A stretch of DNA of 64,000 bases from UMGS621 sp964468815 (GTDB taxonomy: Bacteria; Bacillota; Clostridia; Christensenellales; Borkfalkiaceae): positions 4,626 to 68,625 of the forward strand of contig CAYXWN010000004.1 of NCBI GenBank assembly GCA_964468815.1, read 5' to 3'. The notes under the pieces are model-generated. The model had not been told where the DNA came from. It worked only from the letters and a program-made list of their open reading frames with translations, and made no database searches. Of the stretch, positions 1-8,196 are shown piece after piece. Every line of letters begins with the position of its first letter. The stretch's first letter is position 1. A program made the translations under genes and the position numbers.

Positions 1-250
1 TCTGCTCTGCGTGCACCGCATAACAAACCTCTTGACAAGTACCGGACGGAATGTTCTTTTCCCGTCTTAAACAATTTTGCCGATCGACGCACGTAGAAAC
101 GCCGACGGGCGCGCCGTTATACCCCGTCGTCATGATTCTCTTATCCTTGACGATCACCGCGCCGATATGGCGGTTCTCTTGATAACAACTAGACCACCCT
201 GCAACCGTTTCCGCAAGTTCCATAAAACGACGATCCCATTTATCCATCAT
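1..250 (-). CDS. deoxycytidylate (dCMP) deaminase, C-terminus cut by window edge
   Basis: This is the N-terminal 83 residues of a ComEB-type dCMP deaminase, which deaminates dCMP to dUMP to feed dTTP synthesis. The translation reads MMDKWDRRFMELAETV, then GYNGAPVG, then CLRREKNIPSGT and finally HAEQ near the window edge. The TGYNGxP, LRRE and HAE elements are typical of the family, and the HAE histidine and glutamate are the first zinc ligand and the catalytic base. The zinc-binding PCxxC part lies outside the window. Two ATGs are adjacent at 250 and 247 behind GAGGG, and either could start translation. It is transcribed leftward, divergently from groES. Confidence 0.9.
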   Translation of the reverse strand, partial: MMDKWDRRFMELAETVAGWSSCYQENRHIGAVIVKDKRIMTTGYNGAPVGVSTCVDRQNCLRREKNIPSGTCQEVCYAVHAEQ

Positions 251-358
251 AAACACCCTCTTAATTCCTTTTTACTATCATAACATACGGCGACGGAATT
301 TGCAAACAATTTATTTTTTTATTTGACAAAATTTTCGATTTTTTTTCTTTCAAATCAT

Positions 359-386
359 TTGACAATTTTATTTTAATGACTATAAT
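359..386 (+). promoter_or_regulatory. sigma-A promoter of groES-groEL
   Basis: TTGACA at 359-364 and TATAAT at 381-386 are both perfect consensus hexamers with a 16-base spacer. Transcription should start a few bases downstream, inside or at the edge of the CIRCE element. The upstream DNA is strongly A/T-rich and has another TTGACA at 323 with no matching -10 box. Confidence 0.85.
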
Positions 387-390
387 AGAA

Positions 391-417
391 TTAGCACTTG
401 AATAAAAAGAGTGCTAA
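391..417 (+). promoter_or_regulatory. CIRCE operator (HrcA binding site)
   Basis: TTAGCACTT-N9-GAGTGCTAA matches the CIRCE consensus TTAGCACTC-N9-GAGTGCTAA except for the last base of the left arm. CIRCE is the operator of the HrcA heat-shock repressor. Its place just after the -10 box and before groES fits repression of chaperonin transcription at normal temperature. hrcA itself is not in the window. Confidence 0.95.
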
Positions 418-455
418 CACTATTAGGAATCAATTGCAAGGAGGCAAACGAAGTT

Positions 456-740
456 ATGAATATCAGACCTTTATTCGACAAGGTTGTGGTAGAAGCTTGC
501 GAAGCGCAAGAAACCACGAAGTCGGGATTCATTCTCCCCTCTTCCGCACAGGAAAAACAACAGACTGCAAAAGTTGTTGCGGTCGGCCCCGGAGGCGTAA
601 TCGACGGGAAGGAAGTCGTTATGCAGGTAAAAGTCGGTGAAACCGTTCTCTACTCGAAATACGCAGGAAGCGAATTTAAAGTAGACGGAAAGGAATTCAC
701 CATCATCCGTCAAAGCGATATTTTGGCGGTCGTAGAATAA
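456..740 (+). CDS. groES: co-chaperonin GroES (10 kDa)
   Basis: The 94-residue protein is the normal GroES length and caps the GroEL folding chamber. It starts MNIRPLFDKVVVE, has the mobile-loop region ETTKSGFILPSSAQEK around residues 16-32, and continues VVAVGPGGVIDGKE. The start at 456 is chosen because AAGGAGG lies 10 bases upstream; an in-frame ATG at 411 sits inside the CIRCE element and would add residues unlike the family. groEL follows after 15 bases with its own AAGGAGGA site. Confidence 0.97.
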   Translation: MNIRPLFDKVVVEACEAQETTKSGFILPSSAQEKQQTAKVVAVGPGGVIDGKEVVMQVKVGETVLYSKYAGSEFKVDGKEFTIIRQSDILAVVE

Positions 741-755
741 AAGGAGGAATATTTT

Positions 756-2381
756 ATGGCAAAACAATTTAAGTACGGAGAAGACGCGAGAAAGGCTTTG
801 GAAGCCGGCGTAAACGCGCTCGCGGATACGGTTAAAATTACGTTAGGACCAAAAGGAAGAAACGTCGTTCTCGAAAAGAAATACGGCGCTCCCCTCATTA
901 CGAACGACGGCGTTACCATTGCTAAGGAAGTAGAGTTAGAGGACGCGTTTGAAAATATGGGCGCGCAACTCGTCAAGGAAGTTTCGACCAAGACGAACGA
1001 CGTCGCAGGCGACGGTACGACGACGGCAGTCGTTTTGGCACAGGCGATGATTCGCGAAGGCTTGAAGAACGTTGCGGCCGGCGCAAACCCCATCATCGTG
1101 AAAAGCGGTATCAAAAAGGCGGTCGAAGTTGCGGTAGAAGAGTTGAAAAAGAACTCTAAGTCCGTGGAAAGCAAGACGGCGATCGCACAAGTTGCGTCCA
1201 TTTCCGCCGGCGACGAAGAAGTCGGTCAGTTGGTTGCGGACGCAATGGAAACGGTCGGAAAAGACGGCGTTATCACCATCGAAGAAAGCAAGACCATGAA
1301 GACCGAATTGACCACCGTAGAGGGAATGCAGTTCGATCGCGGATACGCTTCCGCCTACATGGTTACGGATACCGACAAAATGCAAGCGGTGCTCGACTCC
1401 CCCGCTATTCTTATCACGGATAAGAAAATTTCCTCGATTCAGGAAATTCTCCCCGTTATCGAACCCATTGCACAACAAGGTATGCGCTTGTTGATCATCG
1501 CGGAAGACGTTGAGGGCGATGCGCTTGCGGCACTCGTCGTCAATAAATTGAAGGGCGTATTCAACTGCGTTGCGGTAAAAGCCCCCGGCTTCGGCGACAG
1601 AAGAAAGGCAATGCTCGAAGATATCGCCATTTTGACCGGCGGCACGGTAATCTCTTCCGACATGGGTTACGAATTCAAAGACTTTACCATGGATATGCTC
1701 GGAAGAGCCGGCTCCGTCAAAGTCGACAAGGACAACACGACCATTATCAACGGTGCAGGCGATCCGGCGGAAATCGAAGCGAGAAAGCAGTCTATCAAGG
1801 CTCAAATCGCCGAAACGACTTCCGATTACGATAAAGAAAAATTACAAGAACGCCTCGCGAAACTCGCAGGTGGCGTAGCGGTCATCAACGTAGGTGCGGC
1901 GACCGAAGTTGAAATGAAAGAAAAGAAACTCCGCATCGAGGACGCGTTGAACGCAACCAAGGCTGCCGTTCAAGAAGGTATCGTTCCCGGAGGCGGCATT
2001 GCGTTGATCGCAACCATTCCCGCAATCAAGGAACTCGTTAACACGTTGCACGGCGACGAAAAGACGGGCGCGAATATTATTTTGCGTGCAGTGGAAGAAC
2101 CGCTCAGACAGATCGCGAAGAACGCAGGTTTGGACGGCGCGGTTATCCTCAACGAGGTACTCAAAGCAAACGACAAGAATTTCGGCTTCAACGCGCTGAC
2201 CAACGAATACACCGATATGGTGGAAAGCGGTATTATCGACCCGACCAAGGTTACGCGTTCCGCGCTTGAAAACGCGGCTTCCGTCGCTTCGGTATTCCTT
2301 ACGACGGAAAGCATCGTGGCGGATATTCCCAAGCCGGAAGCACCGCAAATGCCGCAAGGCGGTATGGGCGGCATGTATTAA
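756..2381 (+). CDS. groEL: chaperonin GroEL (60 kDa)
   Basis: The 541-residue chaperonin subunit forms the double-ring, ATP-driven folding chamber. It starts MAKQFKYGEDARKAL. The ATP-site GDGTTT is at residues 85-90, ITLGPKGRNV is near 28-37, and the C-terminal Gly-Met tail reads QGGMGGMY. The length is normal and the frame is intact. The strong Shine-Dalgarno site AAGGAGGA lies just upstream. The protein is co-transcribed with groES and is expected to be under HrcA control. A terminal tyrosine after the GGM repeat is slightly unusual, and nothing else is odd. Confidence 0.98.
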   Translation: MAKQFKYGEDARKALEAGVNALADTVKITLGPKGRNVVLEKKYGAPLITNDGVTIAKEVELEDAFENMGAQLVKEVSTKTNDVAGDGTTTAVVLAQAMIREGLKNVAAGANPIIVKSGIKKAVEVAVEELKKNSKSVESKTAIAQVASISAGDEEVGQLVADAMETVGKDGVITIEESKTMKTELTTVEGMQFDRGYASAYMVTDTDKMQAVLDSPAILITDKKISSIQEILPVIEPIAQQGMRLLIIAEDVEGDALAALVVNKLKGVFNCVAVKAPGFGDRRKAMLEDIAILTGGTVISSDMGYEFKDFTMDMLGRAGSVKVDKDNTTIINGAGDPAEIEARKQSIKAQIAETTSDYDKEKLQERLAKLAGGVAVINVGAATEVEMKEKKLRIEDALNATKAAVQEGIVPGGGIALIATIPAIKELVNTLHGDEKTGANIILRAVEEPLRQIAKNAGLDGAVILNEVLKANDKNFGFNALTNEYTDMVESGIIDPTKVTRSALENAASVASVFLTTESIVADIPKPEAPQMPQGGMGGMY

Positions 2382-2388
2382 TCGCCAA

Positions 2389-2465
2389 AAAACGCGGCTT
2401 TCCGCCGCGTTTACTCTCCCCCAAAAGCCCTCGGCGTATCAAAACGCCGAGGGCTTTCCCTTTTT
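2389..2465. terminator. bidirectional terminator between groEL and the ABC-2 operon
   Basis: A perfect 14-bp stem, AAAGCCCTCGGCGT (2424-2437) with ACGCCGAGGGCTTT (2444-2457), has a 6-base loop and is followed by T-rich sequence at 2461-2465. On the other strand it is followed by TTTT. A smaller GC-rich hairpin (AAACGCGG with CCGCGTTT, 2390-2412) lies between it and the groEL stop. The two operons converge here. Confidence 0.9.
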
Positions 2466-2472
2466 AATTTTC

Positions 2473-3288
2473 TTATACCAAACTCGTTTTCGTTAAAATC
2501 ACGTTGCTGATCGCGCCCATGCCGACCGAAAACCCGATACTGCCGACGAAACACAAGATCACGTGAATCATGCTTGCGTTCAGCGGACTCGCGACGGATA
2601 TCACCATAAACAAAAACATTTCCACGCCGAGCGAAAGACAGATCGCAAGCCACGATCTTTGTTTTCCGATCACACTCATCGTCAAGAACACGGAAACGAA
2701 AATCGGAACGAGCAAGACCTTGGAAAGAACCGAACAAACCAAATTGAACGCGTTAAAACCCGTCATTTCAAACGAAAGCCCCGACACGCCTCCGCCGATA
2801 ACCGAACCCAACACGAACGCAACGATCATGATTCCGCCCCCGATCGAACCTACGATGGTTTTGGAAATAACGTAATCCGTCTTTTTGGAACGGACGGTAA
2901 AAAGATTTTTTGCGTAGCCGCTTCTGAAATCGTCGCAAACGAAAACGCATACGAGAACGGCGATCGCAAAATACATCATATTGATATTGCACATAGACAC
3001 CAAATCCATGCTCGTTCCCGTTTGCTGAGCTCCACCGGCAGCGTTTAACGAGCCGAGAATCTGCCAAACGTAATCAAAGCCCTTTATTACCGTTTCTTGC
3101 CCCGTTTGCGGATTCGAGGAGACCGTGCCGTCCATCATCGTCGTCATGACGAGAATTAAAATAGGCACGACAAGGGCGATTCCGACCATGATATAAAAGA
3201 AAGGACTGACGAATAATCTTCTCGTATCGACCTTTAACATGCTTTTCAATCTTTTTGTAAAAGAATTCCGTTCAAACGTCTTTTCCAT
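2473..3288 (-). CDS. ABC-2 type transporter permease (copy 1)
   Basis: This 271-residue integral membrane protein begins with a basic cytoplasmic lead (MEKTFERNSFTKRLKSML) and has about six hydrophobic segments. The early pair surrounds an extracytoplasmic loop, as in bacitracin/lantibiotic-type ABC-2 permeases. It is the partner of the ATPase immediately upstream (1-bp gap), so it probably exports a peptide, antibiotic or lipid; the substrate cannot be told from sequence. It is a paralogue of the permease at 4204-5034: both start MEK, then a VD(T/F)xRLF segment and PxFYIxxGIA. It is the last gene of a four-gene leftward operon that ends at the groEL terminator. Confidence 0.85.
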   Translation of the reverse strand: MEKTFERNSFTKRLKSMLKVDTRRLFVSPFFYIMVGIALVVPILILVMTTMMDGTVSSNPQTGQETVIKGFDYVWQILGSLNAAGGAQQTGTSMDLVSMCNINMMYFAIAVLVCVFVCDDFRSGYAKNLFTVRSKKTDYVISKTIVGSIGGGIMIVAFVLGSVIGGGVSGLSFEMTGFNAFNLVCSVLSKVLLVPIFVSVFLTMSVIGKQRSWLAICLSLGVEMFLFMVISVASPLNASMIHVILCFVGSIGFSVGMGAISNVILTKTSLV

Positions 3289-3289
3289 T

Positions 3290-4192
3290 TTATCTTGCTC
3301 CTTTGCTCTTCATAAGGTCAATATAATATTCCTCTAAACCGATTTTGTCCGTTCTGATCTCGTTTACCAAAACGCCCTCCGCGTAAAGATAGGAAACGAT
3401 TTCTTCGGGCGAAACTTGATCATAAACACGGAGATATCCGCTTTCGTCCTCTTCCACGCGCAAATATTTCTTTTTCAAAAGCGTTTTCGCCTCTTCCATT
3501 TTGCTTGCTCCGATCGCAACGAACGTTCGACAACTGTCTTCCAACTCTTGCGCGGTCATTTCGGCAATCATTTTACCGCCGCGAACAATGCCGTAATGGG
3601 TGGCGACCTTTTCCAATTCGCCCAAAATATGCGAGGATATTACAAGCGTTACTCCCTTTTGCGCCAAGGACGTAAAAACTTCTCTCATAATGCGCATACC
3701 GTCCGCGTCCAAGCCGTTAATCGGCTCGTCCAATATGAGGAGATCGGGATTTCCCAAAAGCGCCATCGCGATGCCGATCCGCTGTTTCATGCCGAGCGAA
3801 CAATTTTTATACCGATTCCCGGCGGCGCCCTCCATGCGAACGAGTTTTAATATTTTTCTGATTTCGTCGTCCGAATTTTCTATGCTTAAATTGTCCGCTT
3901 GTAATTTCAGGTTGTTCCAGACGGTCATGTTCGGAAAACACCCGGGGGCTTCGATCAAAACGCCCACCTTTGCCCGTACGTCTGCGTCCGTACCGTCTCT
4001 TCCGAAAAGACTTACGCTTCCGCCGCTCGCATGAATGAGTCCACAAATAATTTTTTCCGTCGTGGATTTTCCCGATCCGTTCTCCCCGATAAAGCCGTAA
4101 ATACTGCCGACGGGGACAGTCATGTTTAAGCCTTGCAGGGCTTGTTTTTCGCCGAAATTCTTGGTTAAATTTTTGATTTCGATTGCATTCAT
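3290..4192 (-). CDS. ABC-2 type transporter ATPase (copy 1, BcrA-like)
   Basis: The 300-residue ATP-binding subunit has Walker A GENGSGKST (about residues 38-46), a signature SLGMKQR in place of LSGGQ, Walker B LLILDEP followed by NGLDADG, and an ISSH switch histidine. The C-terminal domain resembles BcrA-type drug and lantibiotic exporters. The start at 4192 is chosen because GGAG lies just upstream and the protein then aligns end to end with its 300-residue paralogue at 5036-5938; a longer reading to 4318 runs through the upstream permease. A 63-bp block around the Walker A codons (4052-4114) is identical to 5798-5860. Confidence 0.92.
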   Translation of the reverse strand: MNAIEIKNLTKNFGEKQALQGLNMTVPVGSIYGFIGENGSGKSTTEKIICGLIHASGGSVSLFGRDGTDADVRAKVGVLIEAPGCFPNMTVWNNLKLQADNLSIENSDDEIRKILKLVRMEGAAGNRYKNCSLGMKQRIGIAMALLGNPDLLILDEPINGLDADGMRIMREVFTSLAQKGVTLVISSHILGELEKVATHYGIVRGGKMIAEMTAQELEDSCRTFVAIGASKMEEAKTLLKKKYLRVEEDESGYLRVYDQVSPEEIVSYLYAEGVLVNEIRTDKIGLEEYYIDLMKSKGAR

Positions 4193-4203
4193 GACAATTC
4201 TCC

Positions 4204-5034
4204 TTAATACACGTCGCTTTTGCTTAAAAGATACGAGCCGAATACGATATAAATTCCCGTCCAGGCAAGCGATACGACGATGCAGTTGACGATCGTAAAA
4301 AGATTGCTCGTTAAGCACGCAAATACGGACGAGCCGTATAAAAACACGTTGAGGACGGGCGCATTCCCTACGATAGAGCCGATTCCGATCACCAAAACGC
4401 CCGTTCCGAAAAAGAACGACGACGCGATGGATACGCCGAAATATTTTCTAAAAATCACGTTTAAGAACGTGTAAAGGCTCGCCCAGCCTAAACTCATAAC
4501 CGTTTTCCCGACGATCGCGCAAAGCAAGTTTCCTACGTTGACGGCAAAAGACGTTTGCGTAAAAATCCCGGCGGCGATACTGCCGAACAAATAAGCGACG
4601 CACATGCACGCCATGGCAAATGCGCAAACAAGCGTTTTAGAGAGCATATAATCTTCTTTTTTAGGATGCGTCGTGAACAGTTGCTTTACGTAGCCGCTTT
4701 TATAATCGTGTCCGATAAAAATAGAAACCATAATGCCGCCGAAAATGAAAACCATATTCATGTTGGCGTACTTATCAATCCCCTCAAAGCCGTAAATCGG
4801 CGTATCGGCGGCGATTGCTTGCCAAACGTTGGTGAATAACGGTTGGCTTACCTCTCCGTTCGGACCGCTCATTCCCGTCATCGCGATCAGCATTGCCGGA
4901 ATAATTGCGGCAATCCCCAAGAAAATATAAAATAGAGGCGTATGGAATAAACGGTAAAAGTCAACGCCGAGCATTCCCTTGATCCGTTGCTTAAAAGAGG
5001 GCGATTCAAACGTCGGTTCTCTTGATTTTTCCAT
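4204..5034 (-). CDS. ABC-2 type transporter permease (copy 2)
   Basis: This 276-residue membrane protein has about six hydrophobic segments. It starts MEKSREPTFESPSFKQRI and then enters a first membrane span around PLFYIFLGIAAIIPAM. It follows its cognate ATPase with a 1-bp gap and has an AGGAG site inside that gene's end. It is a clear paralogue of the permease at 2473-3288, so the operon holds two ATPase-permease units arranged head to tail. The transported compound is unknown. The two permeases could form a heterodimer, or two separate exporters could exist. Confidence 0.85.
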   Translation of the reverse strand: MEKSREPTFESPSFKQRIKGMLGVDFYRLFHTPLFYIFLGIAAIIPAMLIAMTGMSGPNGEVSQPLFTNVWQAIAADTPIYGFEGIDKYANMNMVFIFGGIMVSIFIGHDYKSGYVKQLFTTHPKKEDYMLSKTLVCAFAMACMCVAYLFGSIAAGIFTQTSFAVNVGNLLCAIVGKTVMSLGWASLYTFLNVIFRKYFGVSIASSFFFGTGVLVIGIGSIVGNAPVLNVFLYGSSVFACLTSNLFTIVNCIVVSLAWTGIYIVFGSYLLSKSDVY

Positions 5035-5035
5035 C

Positions 5036-5938
5036 TTATTCGTTCTCCTTTCGGCTTATAAGTTCGATATAGTATTCTTCCAAACCGATTTTGTTCTTTT
5101 TGATTTCGTTAACCACAAACCCTTTTTGAATGAGGTATTCCACGATTTCTTCGGAAACGTCCGCGTCGTAAACGCGGATGCAGTCTTCTTCCATACGAAC
5201 GGTCGCGTATTTTTCTTCCAACGCCTTAAACGCGCCGCGCATATCCGCCGTTTTAAGAGAGGTAAACACACGCGCGCGGCTTTCCATTTCTTTTGCGGAG
5301 AGTTCCGCAATCATTTTTCCCTGCCGAATGATCCCGTAATGGGTGGCAATCTTTTCGAGTTCGCCCAAAATATGCGACGAAATCAAAACGGTACAGCCGT
5401 AAGATTGTGTGATTTCCGCGAGAATTTCTCGCATGATCCGCATACCGTCCGTATCCAGCCCGTTAATCGGCTCGTCCAATATGAGCAGCGCGGGAGTACC
5501 CAAAAGAGCCATAGCGATGCCGATCCGCTGTTTCATGCCGAGCGAACAACTCTTGAATTTGAGCGTTTTACTCTCTTCCATGCGAACGATTTTCAGCACG
5601 CGGTCGATTTCTTCTTCTCTGTTTTCAAGCCCCAAATTGATCGCCTGCATCATTAAGTTTTGGTATACGCTAGAATTAGGAAAACACCCTGCGTTTTCGA
5701 TCAACGCGCCCACGCGTACCCGTACGCCGGCATCCGTATAATCTCTGCCAAACAACTTAATTTCTCCGCAGTCGGGCACAAGGTGTCCGCAAATGAGTTT
5801 TTCCGTCGTGGATTTTCCCGATCCGTTCTCCCCGATAAAGCCGTAAATACTGCCGACGGGAACGGTCATGTTCAAGCCGTTTACGGCGTACATACCGCGA
5901 AAACTCTTTGAAAGTCCTTTTATTTCAATCGCGTTCAT
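5036..5938 (-). CDS. ABC-2 type transporter ATPase (copy 2, BcrA-like)
   Basis: The 300-residue ATPase starts MNAIEIKGLSKSF. Walker A is GENGSGKST, the signature is SLGMKQR, Walker B is LLILDEPINGLD and the switch is ISSHILGELEK. The last 90 residues form the variable BcrA-type C-terminal domain. It is the first gene of the leftward operon, with AAAGGAG upstream. The leader is A/T-rich and contains an 11-bp palindrome GTTTCCGAAAC (5986-5996) and TATAGT/TATAAG candidates for a -10 box, but no convincing -35. No two-component system sits beside it, unlike many bacitracin-resistance loci. Confidence 0.92.
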   Translation of the reverse strand: MNAIEIKGLSKSFRGMYAVNGLNMTVPVGSIYGFIGENGSGKSTTEKLICGHLVPDCGEIKLFGRDYTDAGVRVRVGALIENAGCFPNSSVYQNLMMQAINLGLENREEEIDRVLKIVRMEESKTLKFKSCSLGMKQRIGIAMALLGTPALLILDEPINGLDTDGMRIMREILAEITQSYGCTVLISSHILGELEKIATHYGIIRQGKMIAELSAKEMESRARVFTSLKTADMRGAFKALEEKYATVRMEEDCIRVYDADVSEEIVEYLIQKGFVVNEIKKNKIGLEEYYIELISRKENE

Positions 5939-6042
5939 AAAATCTCCTTTTTGTTCCGTTTACCCTTATACTATACAAAATCAATGTTTCCGAAACGCAA
6001 ATCTTATGTTTTTAAGACGTAAAATATTTGTTAATAAAATGT

Positions 6043-6077
6043 TAAAGCGGCTACGCCGCTCGGACGTAACCGCTTTT
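6043..6077 (-). terminator. probable terminator of the esterase gene
   Basis: AAAGCGG (6044-6050) pairs with CCGCTTT (6070-6076), and an inner TAC/GTA pair can extend the stem. On the minus strand it is followed by AACATTTTATT, a loose T-rich tract. It lies just past the stop of the 6097-7326 gene. Confidence 0.55.
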
Positions 6078-6096
6078 ATCGCTAAAAAATACTCTT

Positions 6097-7326
6097 TTAT
6101 TCCGCCGTTTTTTCGGCAGGGACGATATCGCATACGCGATTCGCAATGCCGTTTTCTTCTAAAAACGAAAGTATGGTCTGCGCAGCGGAACGGTGCGCCG
6201 CCTTACTCGGATGCCCGTGTAACGCAAGCGGCAAGAAACTCGTTGCCGCACGGACTCTCACGCCGTAAACCTTTGCTCCGCTTGCTTGAAAGCCCTTTAC
6301 CACGTTTTCGATAGACTCGTAAACGCCGATTTCGTTTAAGAAACCGTAACAACATACGATGCTTGCTTCGGGGTAAACTTCGATCAATTCGGAAACAAAG
6401 TTTACGTACGCCCGTTTATAATCCGCAAGGCGTTTTTCCTTTTCCTCTGCGGTCGCGCCCTCGTTGATATACGTATTATCGTTTGCCCCCAAACTGATCA
6501 ACACGATATCGGGAGCGTCCGCCGCGACGTTCCATTCCGTTTGCGACTGAACGTCCGCCTTTTTGAACCATTGCGGAATCGCGCTGTCCGGCGACAAGCC
6601 GCGGCACATTCCCCAACCACTCGACGCCAAGACGGATAAATCGGCGTTCAACGCCTTTGCCGTTAAAAACGCGTACGTATCGCAGACGTCCTCGGTAGAC
6701 GCGTCAAACGCTTCGTTCGGCTCTAACATGGAATCGACGCCGTAGCCGCAAGTGATCGAATCGCCGAATACTTCTATTTTTAAGTTCTTTACGTCCGATC
6801 TTTTATAGATATAACCATCCGTTTCAAGCGATTGTAAATATAATTTACCGCAAACGGATTCGTCCTTTTTGTAAACCTTTACGACGTGGTTTCCCTCTTC
6901 GAGATTTTCCGCAAGCGTCAACGTTTCGGTATCTTGCGTTATGCTTACCGTTTTAAGATCCTCTATTTTATACGCGCTGTCAATCGCAACCGCCAAATAA
7001 TTGCTTCCGCACATCACGTTCGTATGCGATAATTGCACCGTAAGTCGCGTTCCGTAAAACTTCACCTCGAATCCGCTCGCCGACTGACTGAAAAACACGC
7101 CCTCGGCAAGATTGTCGTAATAATGTCTGCCCAGCCACTTCACGCGCTTTGCGTTGAGCAGATCTTTTCCCGAAAGAACGGACGGCGCTTCCGAGTCCTT
7201 TTCAAAAACTTCTTCTAACATCGGATCAAAATTTTCTCCTTCATTCTTTTTATCGTCAGGTTCGGGCGAACAACCGCACGCGAACAAAAGTAAGCACGCA
7301 AGCAAAACGGCAAATATCTTTTTCAT
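6097..7326 (-). CDS. CE2-like SGNH esterase lipoprotein
   Basis: This 409-residue surface lipoprotein probably removes acetyl groups from polysaccharide. After a signal peptide with a lipobox at Cys17 or Cys19 (LFACGC), a beta-rich domain (residues about 60-175, with VKWLGRHYY near the start) resembles the N-terminal domain of carbohydrate esterase family 2. The SGNH domain follows: GDSITCGYG with Ser190, SLGANDN with Asn282/Asp283, and GHPS with His372. The usual Asp two or three residues before the catalytic His is absent (ALHGHP), as is known for Ser-His dyads in CE2. The start at 7326 begins the signal peptide and has AAGGGA upstream. It has its own promoter and terminator, so it is a one-gene unit beside the glycan operon. 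Confidence 0.85.
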   Translation of the reverse strand: MKKIFAVLLACLLLFACGCSPEPDDKKNEGENFDPMLEEVFEKDSEAPSVLSGKDLLNAKRVKWLGRHYYDNLAEGVFFSQSASGFEVKFYGTRLTVQLSHTNVMCGSNYLAVAIDSAYKIEDLKTVSITQDTETLTLAENLEEGNHVVKVYKKDESVCGKLYLQSLETDGYIYKRSDVKNLKIEVFGDSITCGYGVDSMLEPNEAFDASTEDVCDTYAFLTAKALNADLSVLASSGWGMCRGLSPDSAIPQWFKKADVQSQTEWNVAADAPDIVLISLGANDNTYINEGATAEEKEKRLADYKRAYVNFVSELIEVYPEASIVCCYGFLNEIGVYESIENVVKGFQASGAKVYGVRVRAATSFLPLALHGHPSKAAHRSAAQTILSFLEENGIANRVCDIVPAEKTAE

Positions 7327-7363
7327 AACAGTTTCCCTTTTAACGAGTTTGAAATTCGGTATT

Positions 7364-7392
7364 ATTATATCATACCGTCCGATATTTGTCAC
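7364..7392 (-). promoter_or_regulatory. promoter of the CE2-like esterase
   Basis: Read leftward, GTGACA (7392-7387) and TATAAT (7369-7364) are separated by 17 bases. TGA directly precedes the -10 box (extended -10). Transcription should start about 30 bases before the start codon. Confidence 0.75.
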
Positions 7393-7433
7393 GCCTATCG
7401 GCGCATTTTACGGTCGAATTTATTTTTCTTATA

Positions 7434-7475
7434 AGAAAAAACGCGCCATACTTCCGTTTTGGAAGGACAGCGCGT
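7434..7475 (-). terminator. terminator of the 7.5-20.3 kb glycan operon
   Basis: ACGCGC (7441-7446) pairs with GCGCGT (7470-7475), and CTTCC pairs with GGAAG inside it. On the minus strand a run of Ts (7440-7435) follows directly. This ends the long leftward operon just before the esterase promoter. Confidence 0.9.
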
Positions 7476-7526
7476 CTAGATTCACGTAAAATATTCTTTT
7501 ATCGCAATACGCCGCTCGGCGGAGCG

Positions 7527-8141
7527 CTAAATCGCAAGCACGGTTACATCGATATACGCCGTAAGCGTTTTTTCTTCCGCACCGCGCCAAGACGCCACGA
7601 TCTTTACGCGACCGCTCCCGGCGGTTCCTGCCGTAACGACGCCGTTTTCGGAAACGGTTACGTTCCCCTCCGCCGCGTACGCAAACGTCCCGTCGGTATA
7701 GGCTTCTCCGTCGTAAAGCACGGTGGGCGCAAGCGTATATTCGTCGCCCTCGGCAAGCACTAAGCCGTCCTCCGGGAGAACGACTCGGACGGTCGGAATA
7801 TAACCGCTGTCGATCACTCGAACCGTACAAGTCGCGCTGTCCTCTCCGAGCGTTGCGGTAATCGTCACCACGCCTGCCGCCTTTGCCAAGACTTCGCCGC
7901 TTTGCGAAACCGTCGCGCGGCTTTCGTTCGAGGAAGCCCAGCGAATCACGCCCGTTTCGGACGTTTCGGGCGAAAGCGTGAGCGTTTTGTAGCGTTCAAG
8001 CGTGACGACGCTCTCGGCAAATGACAACTTCGGCTGTTCCTCTACGGGATTTTGCGGCTGAGAGCCGTCGTTACACGCAGCAAAGCAACACACGACGACG
8101 GACAACATTGCCGCAATCAATACCCAAAAACGTTTTTTCAT
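7527..8141 (-). CDS. Ig-like (BIG2) lipoprotein
   Basis: The 204-residue protein has a signal peptide with a lipobox ending at Cys23 (FAACNDG). It has at least one bacterial Ig-like group 2 domain, recognised by the pattern IRWASSNESRATVSQSGEV followed by GVVTITATLG (residues about 63-105). A second beta-rich Ig-like segment, with GVVTAGTAG, fills the C-terminal half. BIG2 domains are found on cell-surface adhesins and enzymes. This is the last gene of the glycan operon, so it probably supports surface glycan handling. It has no catalytic motif. Confidence 0.8.
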   Translation of the reverse strand: MKKRFWVLIAAMLSVVVCCFAACNDGSQPQNPVEEQPKLSFAESVVTLERYKTLTLSPETSETGVIRWASSNESRATVSQSGEVLAKAAGVVTITATLGEDSATCTVRVIDSGYIPTVRVVLPEDGLVLAEGDEYTLAPTVLYDGEAYTDGTFAYAAEGNVTVSENGVVTAGTAGSGRVKIVASWRGAEEKTLTAYIDVTVLAI

Positions 8142-8196
8142 GTTATGTTTCCTTATATTCGGCTTCGCCCGAAAACGAGCGAAGCCTATCTTTTTG

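Noticed and set aside
936..1805. 289-codon frame on the strand opposite groEL
   Set aside because: It is a shadow of groEL codon use; groEL is unmistakable and in frame, and the opposite product resembles nothing.
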